DNA of 32,848 nucleotides, taken from positions 1 to 32,848 of the forward strand of contig JAJQIB010000028.1 of the NCBI GenBank assembly GCA_021199375.1, in the 5' to 3' direction. The stretch is from Ruminococcus sp. Its GTDB lineage: Bacteria > Bacillota > Clostridia > Oscillospirales > Ruminococcaceae. Made by a program: the position numbers and the translations under genes. The notes beneath the pieces were generated by a model that saw only the letters and a list, made by a program, of their open reading frames with translations, ran no database searches and was not told where the DNA came from. This document shows, one piece after another, positions 28,524 through 32,848 of the stretch (position 1 is its first letter; each line of letters opens with the position of its first letter).

Positions 28524-30203
28524 TTATTTTACATAGCTTACATGCAGAAGCTCGTGGGTTTTACCCTTGAGTATTCCATCGTACAGCTCCTTCATGATCG
28601 GATTTTCCTCCGAGAATTTGAGCGTACAGAGCTTGTCTGCAGCATAGAGGTTTTCTCCACGCTTTTCCTTTTCGGCGGTGGTAGCTGTAGGCTGTCCCGC
28701 TCCGCCTATACATCCGTCAGGACAAGCCATAACCTCAATAAGATCAAATCTTTCGCCGGCTTCAATTTCACGCATGATCTCCTTGACATTTCCAAGTCCG
28801 TTTACAACAGCAACCTTTAGCGCACGGTTGTCGGTAGGAACCTCAAACTTCTTTATTCCATCAAAGCCACGAACTCCCTCAAATGCCAGATTTCTAAGCG
28901 ATGTGATCGATTTATCGGATGATACTCGTCTTATTACCGCTTCCATAACGCCACCCGTGACTCCAAAGATTACTCCTGAGCCTGTCATTGTGCCAAACGG
29001 AAGGTCAACTGCCTCAGGCTCAAGCTCACTAAAGACAATTCCCGACTGACGGATCATCTTGATAAGCTCCTTTGTCGTGATTACGTAGTCTACGTACGGC
29101 TTGCCGTTTTCATCCATAAACTCTTCCCTTGCAGCCTCGCTCTTTTTTGCCGTGCATGGCATTACTGCTACTGAAAGAATTTCCTTTCCGCAATCCTTGT
29201 ACTGTTCGGCAATTACAGATGCAAACATCTGCATAGGCGAACGACAGGTTGAAATGTTTGGAACATACTCCGGATATTCGTTCTCGGCGTATTTTACCCA
29301 TGCCGGGCAGCAGCTGGTGAACATTGGAAGTGTACCGCCATTTTCAAGGCGCTCGATAAACTCGTTTGCCTCCTCCATAACGGTAAGGTCTGCCGCTGTA
29401 GATGTATCAAACACAAGATTAAAGCCCATTCTTCTGAGTGCCGCCGTAATCTTACCCATTACGTTTTCGCCCTCATAGCCAAATTCCTTCGCTACTGCAA
29501 CTCTTACGGCAGGAGCCACCTGAGCTATCGCAATCTTGTCGGGGTCATTGAGCTTCTCCCAAAGCTTATGAGCGTCATCCTTAACGACAATTGCACCCGT
29601 CGGGCAAACAGCCGCACATTGACCGCAGCCTACACAGTTAGACTGTCCGAGCGGCTTATCGAACGAACAAGCTACCTTCATTTTGCTTCCACGGAAGGCA
29701 AAGTCAATCGCACCGACATTCTGCACCTCGTTGCACATTCTGACACAATCGCCGCATAGAATACACTTGCTTGCGTCACGTGTTACCGAAAGAGATGAAT
29801 CGTCAATTTCCGGCTCAGACTTAGGATTGTCAAAGCGTACTCTGTGAATATCAAAACGACGTGCAAGCTCCTGTAATCTACAGGTACCGCTCTTGTCGCA
29901 GGTTGTACAGTCACGGCAATGATTTGAAAGCAGCAGCTCTAAAATCATCTTACGATACTTTCTGAGTCTTGGAGTGTTGGTCTTTATCTCCATTCCGGGT
30001 CTTGGAGGAGTAGAGCACGCAGCCTCCATGCCTCCCCACTTGTTCTCTACCATACACATTCTGCAGGCTCCGTAAACAGATAGCTCAGAGTAGTAGCAGA
30101 AGGTTGGAAGATCTATTCCCGCTTTGCGGATGAGCTCAAGCAGATTTTTTTCGCCCTCTATGGCAACTGGAATGCCATCTATAATCATAAAATTGTTGTT
30201 CAT
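28524..30203 (-). CDS. hydA: [FeFe]-hydrogenase catalytic subunit
   Basis: A 559-residue subunit that reduces protons to H2. Domains in order: a [2Fe-2S] ferredoxin domain (about 1-75), a His-Cys3 cluster site (HCRDCTTCDKSGTC, about 95-108), two [4Fe-4S] sites (CILCGDC and CVGCGQC, about 145-205), then the H-cluster domain. The three H-cluster signatures are TSCCPAW (about 298), MPCTAKKSE (about 351) and ACPDGCIGGAGQP (about 494), so all ligand cysteines are present. The layout matches the catalytic subunit of trimeric electron-bifurcating hydrogenases. It starts 2 bases after hydB, with AGGAGG 7 bases before the ATG. Maturases HydE, HydF and HydG are not in the window. Confidence 0.95.
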   Translation of the reverse strand: MNNNFMIIDGIPVAIEGEKNLLELIRKAGIDLPTFCYYSELSVYGACRMCMVENKWGGMEAACSTPPRPGMEIKTNTPRLRKYRKMILELLLSNHCRDCTTCDKSGTCRLQELARRFDIHRVRFDNPKSEPEIDDSSLSVTRDASKCILCGDCVRMCNEVQNVGAIDFAFRGSKMKVACSFDKPLGQSNCVGCGQCAAVCPTGAIVVKDDAHKLWEKLNDPDKIAIAQVAPAVRVAVAKEFGYEGENVMGKITAALRRMGFNLVFDTSTAADLTVMEEANEFIERLENGGTLPMFTSCCPAWVKYAENEYPEYVPNISTCRSPMQMFASVIAEQYKDCGKEILSVAVMPCTAKKSEAAREEFMDENGKPYVDYVITTKELIKMIRQSGIVFSELEPEAVDLPFGTMTGSGVIFGVTGGVMEAVIRRVSSDKSITSLRNLAFEGVRGFDGIKKFEVPTDNRALKVAVVNGLGNVKEIMREIEAGERFDLIEVMACPDGCIGGAGQPTATTAEKEKRGENLYAADKLCTLKFSEENPIMKELYDGILKGKTHELLHVSYVK

Positions 30204-30205
30204 AT

Positions 30206-32098
30206 TCAGACCTCCTTAACCGCCTTGAAGTTGCAAGACGTAACGCACGCTCCGCACTTGATACACTTTTTGGTGTCGATGTGGAACGGGCTCTTGATTT
30301 GTCCTGTGATTGCTCCGACAGGACATGACCTCGAACACTTCGAGCAGCCCTTACAAAGCTCAGGATCGATCTGATATGTGACAAGCTTTTTGCAGTTGCC
30401 TGCAGGACATTTTTTGTCGTAAATGTGAGCCTCATACTCGCTTCTGAAATTCTTTATTGTAGAAACCACAGGAGACGCCGCACTCTTTCCGAGTCCACAA
30501 AGAGCTGTTGACTTGATTGTGTCGGCTAGCTCAAGCAGCGTTTCGATATCGCCGTCCTCGCCATTTCCAGCGACAATCCTTTCGAGAATTTCGAGCATAC
30601 GCTTTGTGCCCTCACGACAGGGGACGCACTTTCCGCAGGATTCGTTCTGAGTAAAGTTCATGAAGAACCTTGCGACCTCAACCATACACGAGCTTTCATC
30701 CATAACAACAAGTCCGCCGGAGCCTATCATTGCGCCAACCTTTTTGAGCGAATCAAAGTCGAGGTTTATATCAAGGTTATCCGTAACAAGACATCCGCCC
30801 GAGGGTCCTCCGATCTGAACAGCCTTAAAGCTCTTTCCGTCACGAATTCCGCCGCCTACCTCATAAATGATATGACGCAGCGTAGTGCCCATAGGAACCT
30901 CGATAAGACCGGTATTATTGATATTACCTGTAAGTGCAAAAGCCTTTGTTCCGGGAGAATTTTCAGGACCTATCGACTTGTACCACTTAGAGCCCTTTAA
31001 AATAATCTGCGGCACATTTGCAAAGGTTTCAACGTTATTTAGCACAGTAGGCTTTTCAAAGAGTCCCTTCTCTACCGTTCTTGGCGGCTTAACACGAGGC
31101 ATGCCACGCTTGCCCTCTATTGAAGCGGTAAGCGCCGATCCCTCGCCGCAAACGAAGGCTCCTGCTCCACGGTTTATATGAATGTGGAAGCTAAAGTCGG
31201 TGCCCAGGATATTATCTCCCAAAAGTCCGAACTCCTCAGCCTCTTTTATAGCATTTTGAAGACGTGAAACAGCAAGAGGATACTCAGCACGCACATAGAT
31301 GTATCCATTTTGTGCTCCTGTTGCAATTCCACCTATAATCATACCCTCAAGCAGACGATGCGGGTCACCCTCCATTACCGAACGATCCATAAAGGCTCCG
31401 GGGTCACCCTCGTCACCGTTACAAACAACGTACTTTACAGGCTCACTCTGATTTGCAACTTGAACCCATTTCTTGCCAAGCGGAAAGCCTCCGCCGCCAC
31501 GTCCACGCAGATTAGATTCAAGCATCTCATCAAGAATCTCCTTGCTCGTCATATCAAACAGCGCCTTTTCAACTGCACTATAGCCACCAATAGCAAGGTA
31601 CTCCTTAATAGAGGTTGCGTCAATGTGTCCGCAGTGCTCAAGCACAACTCTCGACTGCATCTTATAGAAGGGGATTTCCTCCTGCTGCTTATAGATAACT
31701 CCGTTCTGCTTATATGCAAGTCTATCTATGTACTCATCACCGATTATGGTTTTCTCAACTATCTCCTCACAGTCAGAAACCTTTACCTTTGTGTAAAGCA
31801 GTCCGCCCGGCTCAATTCTTACAAGCGGTCCCATCTCGCAGAATCCATGACATCCGCTTCTCTTGACGCCAACACTTCCCTTATGAAAATCAGCATCGTG
31901 AGGCTCGTCAGCCAGCGATACCACGCAGTCAACTCCCTTTTCCTTAAGCAGCTCAATTAGCCTCGCATATATATCTAAGGAGCCGCCTGCTACACAGCCT
32001 GTGCCTGCACAAATAAGTATCTTCTTTTTTTGTGCATCGACAGCGTTTTTATAAAGCTCTCTGTACTCATCGAGAGCAGTTCTGTTGTTAAGCAGCAT
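30206..32098 (-). CDS. hydB: Hydrogenase NADH-binding subunit (NuoF-like)
   Basis: A 630-residue flavoprotein. A thioredoxin-like [2Fe-2S] domain (about 25-115; CAGTGC and CHGFC) leads into the NuoF core. FMN/NADH binding is marked by LRGRGGGGFPLGKKW (about 195-210) and by RGAGAFVCGEGSAL (about 325). The [4Fe-4S] site is ESCGKCVPCREG (about 485). Two C-terminal ferredoxin clusters follow, CKGCSKCSRSCP and CIKCGACVTSC (about 575-625). This is the standard bifurcating subunit, where NADH and ferredoxin electrons meet. The ATG overlaps the hydC stop by one base (TAATG), so the two genes are coupled. Whether this enzyme truly bifurcates is inferred from the family. Confidence 0.94.
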   Translation of the reverse strand: MLLNNRTALDEYRELYKNAVDAQKKKILICAGTGCVAGGSLDIYARLIELLKEKGVDCVVSLADEPHDADFHKGSVGVKRSGCHGFCEMGPLVRIEPGGLLYTKVKVSDCEEIVEKTIIGDEYIDRLAYKQNGVIYKQQEEIPFYKMQSRVVLEHCGHIDATSIKEYLAIGGYSAVEKALFDMTSKEILDEMLESNLRGRGGGGFPLGKKWVQVANQSEPVKYVVCNGDEGDPGAFMDRSVMEGDPHRLLEGMIIGGIATGAQNGYIYVRAEYPLAVSRLQNAIKEAEEFGLLGDNILGTDFSFHIHINRGAGAFVCGEGSALTASIEGKRGMPRVKPPRTVEKGLFEKPTVLNNVETFANVPQIILKGSKWYKSIGPENSPGTKAFALTGNINNTGLIEVPMGTTLRHIIYEVGGGIRDGKSFKAVQIGGPSGGCLVTDNLDINLDFDSLKKVGAMIGSGGLVVMDESSCMVEVARFFMNFTQNESCGKCVPCREGTKRMLEILERIVAGNGEDGDIETLLELADTIKSTALCGLGKSAASPVVSTIKNFRSEYEAHIYDKKCPAGNCKKLVTYQIDPELCKGCSKCSRSCPVGAITGQIKSPFHIDTKKCIKCGACVTSCNFKAVKEV

Positions 32099-32580
32099 TA
32101 CATCTCCTCCTTTAGCTCTTTAAGCAGCGACGCCGCCTTTTCAGGGGTCATCTCAGGATGAACCTCGTCATTCACCGTAAGTACAGGTGCAAGTCCACAG
32201 GCTCCGAGACATGATACGGTTTCAAGCGTAAAGCTTAAATCCTCGGTCGTGTGCTTTGACTCGCTAAGTCCAAGCTCATCACGCAAATACGTCAAAATGG
32301 GTATCGACTTTCTTACATGGCAAGCCGTACCATCGCACACCTTGATTACATATTTACCCTTAGGCTCAAGAGAAAAATTCTCATAAAAGGTAGCCACGCT
32401 GTAAATTCTCGCCTCGCTGGTATTTAGCTTTTTAGCAAGGAACGGGAAAATTTCAGGCGGCAAATAGTGAAAATGCTCCTGTATTTCCTGCAAAATCGCA
32501 ATGATCGCAGTAGGCTCATGCGCCTTTAGGATTTCTTCAACCGCACCATAGTCGAACTGAGCGCAGGTTTCAGTACTCAT
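32098..32580 (-). CDS. hydC: Hydrogenase [2Fe-2S] subunit (NuoE-like)
   Basis: A 160-residue thioredoxin-fold ferredoxin. The N-terminal helical part is followed by the cluster ligands C-x4-C (CDGTAC, about residue 82) and C-x3-C (CLGAC, about 125), as in NuoE and HydC. It passes electrons next to the flavin subunit. First gene of hydC-hydB-hydA; AGGAGG stands 6 bases before the ATG. The promoter at 32664-32692 is perfect. A clear binding site for the NADH sensor Rex, often found before such operons, was not seen. Confidence 0.95.
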   Translation of the reverse strand: MSTETCAQFDYGAVEEILKAHEPTAIIAILQEIQEHFHYLPPEIFPFLAKKLNTSEARIYSVATFYENFSLEPKGKYVIKVCDGTACHVRKSIPILTYLRDELGLSESKHTTEDLSFTLETVSCLGACGLAPVLTVNDEVHPEMTPEKAASLLKELKEEM

Positions 32581-32663
32581 AATATTTCCTCCTTAAACTT
32601 AATCCTTGAGCGAAAATATACCTAAAAAGTATACATTTCCACAAAAAGACAATTTATATTTTG

Positions 32664-32692
32664 ATTATACAATAAACGAGCGCTTTTGTCAA
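32664..32692 (-). promoter_or_regulatory. Promoter of hydCBA
   Basis: On the minus strand TTGACA (32687-32692) and TATAAT (32664-32669) are 17 bases apart, a perfect match. RNA starts near 32657, with a leader of about 75 bases that carries only a weak repeat (TATAC/GTATA, 32617-32633). Confidence 0.85.
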
Positions 32693-32721
32693 CTTCATTT
32701 TTGTATATGGTATATGTATTT

Positions 32722-32733
32722 TGCTATATAGCA
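32722..32733. promoter_or_regulatory. Palindrome upstream of the hydCBA promoter
   Basis: TGCTATATAGCA is a perfect 12-base palindrome about 30 bases upstream of the hydC -35, in an AT-rich tract with several TATATG-like steps. The position suits an activator or architectural protein; no specific regulator can be named. Confidence 0.35.
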
Positions 32734-32798
32734 TTGCACATATCATAGTCTTACTATTGCATTGCATTTTTTATACAAAAAAGCGGACTGCCACAAAA

Positions 32799-32848
32799 TG
32801 ACGTGACCCCCAAAACCTAGACCTATATGATAGCGTAGCAGCAACAGC
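32799..32848. mobile_element. Possible IS3-family element end at the right edge
   Basis: From 32799 the sequence reads TGACGTGACCCCCAAAA, then CCTAGAC. This resembles the ends of many IS3-family elements in Firmicutes, where a TG start and a run of five C before AAAA recur. Only 50 bases are present and no transposase coding can be read, so this rests on recollection of the end pattern. Just outside it (32781-32793) is half of a terminator-like hairpin. Confidence 0.3.

Noticed and set aside
32593-32657. Rex (NADH sensor) operator in the hydC leader
   Set aside because: Only a weak TATAC/GTATA repeat is present; the TTGT...ACAA symmetry expected for Rex is missing.

Overview
The window looks like the chromosome of an anaerobic, low-to-moderate GC Gram-positive bacterium of class Clostridia, plausibly the Ruminococcaceae/Oscillospiraceae group. 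Reasons: strong AGGAGG-type ribosome sites throughout, sigma-A promoters close to consensus, a Clostridia-style trimeric [FeFe]-hydrogenase (hydCBA), NifI-type P-II proteins, a heterodimeric ABC exporter under a MarR regulator, and an LCP cell-wall ligase. The exact genus is not decided by what I can see.

Layout, left to right. (1) 1-1100: a perfect-consensus promoter fires leftwards off the edge, and a P-II pair (NifI1-like, NifI2-like) is read rightwards behind a promoter and a terminator-like leader hairpin. (2) 1119-5443: a leftward operon marR - ABC exporter subunit 1 - ABC exporter subunit 2. (3) 5513-7395: an ECF-type sigma factor and a single-pass membrane protein likely to be its partner. 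(4) 7406-9424: an LCP-family protein read leftwards; divergent from it, pyrG (CTP synthase) is read rightwards to 11252. (5) 11307-13543: a leftward operon of a CPBP-family membrane protein, tadA and a Nudix hydrolase. (6) 13575-18205: the str operon rpsL-rpsG-fusA-tuf, leftwards, with an extra promoter before tuf. (7) 18272-20435: a three-gene leftward cassette of SPFH/zinc-ribbon protein, small multi-pass membrane protein and zinc-ribbon/TM2 protein, lying between the str operon and rpoC. (8) 20507-28334: rpoB-rpoC with their own promoter, leader and terminator. (9) 28471-32692: hydC-hydB-hydA. (10) 32799-32848: a possible IS3-family element end at the right edge.

Most of the window is core information processing: RNA polymerase beta and beta-prime, S12, S7, EF-G, EF-Tu, tRNA deaminase and CTP synthase. 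Energy metabolism is represented by the NADH/ferredoxin-linked hydrogenase, which disposes of reductant as H2. No CRISPR array, tRNA, rRNA or complete mobile element was found. The least explained parts are the SPFH/TM2 cassette with a G9 tract against its promoter, the sigma/partner pair, the structured rpsL-rpsG spacer, and several leader hairpins. Five promoters (left edge, marR, rpsL, rpoB, hydC) match TTGACA-N17-TATAAT exactly.
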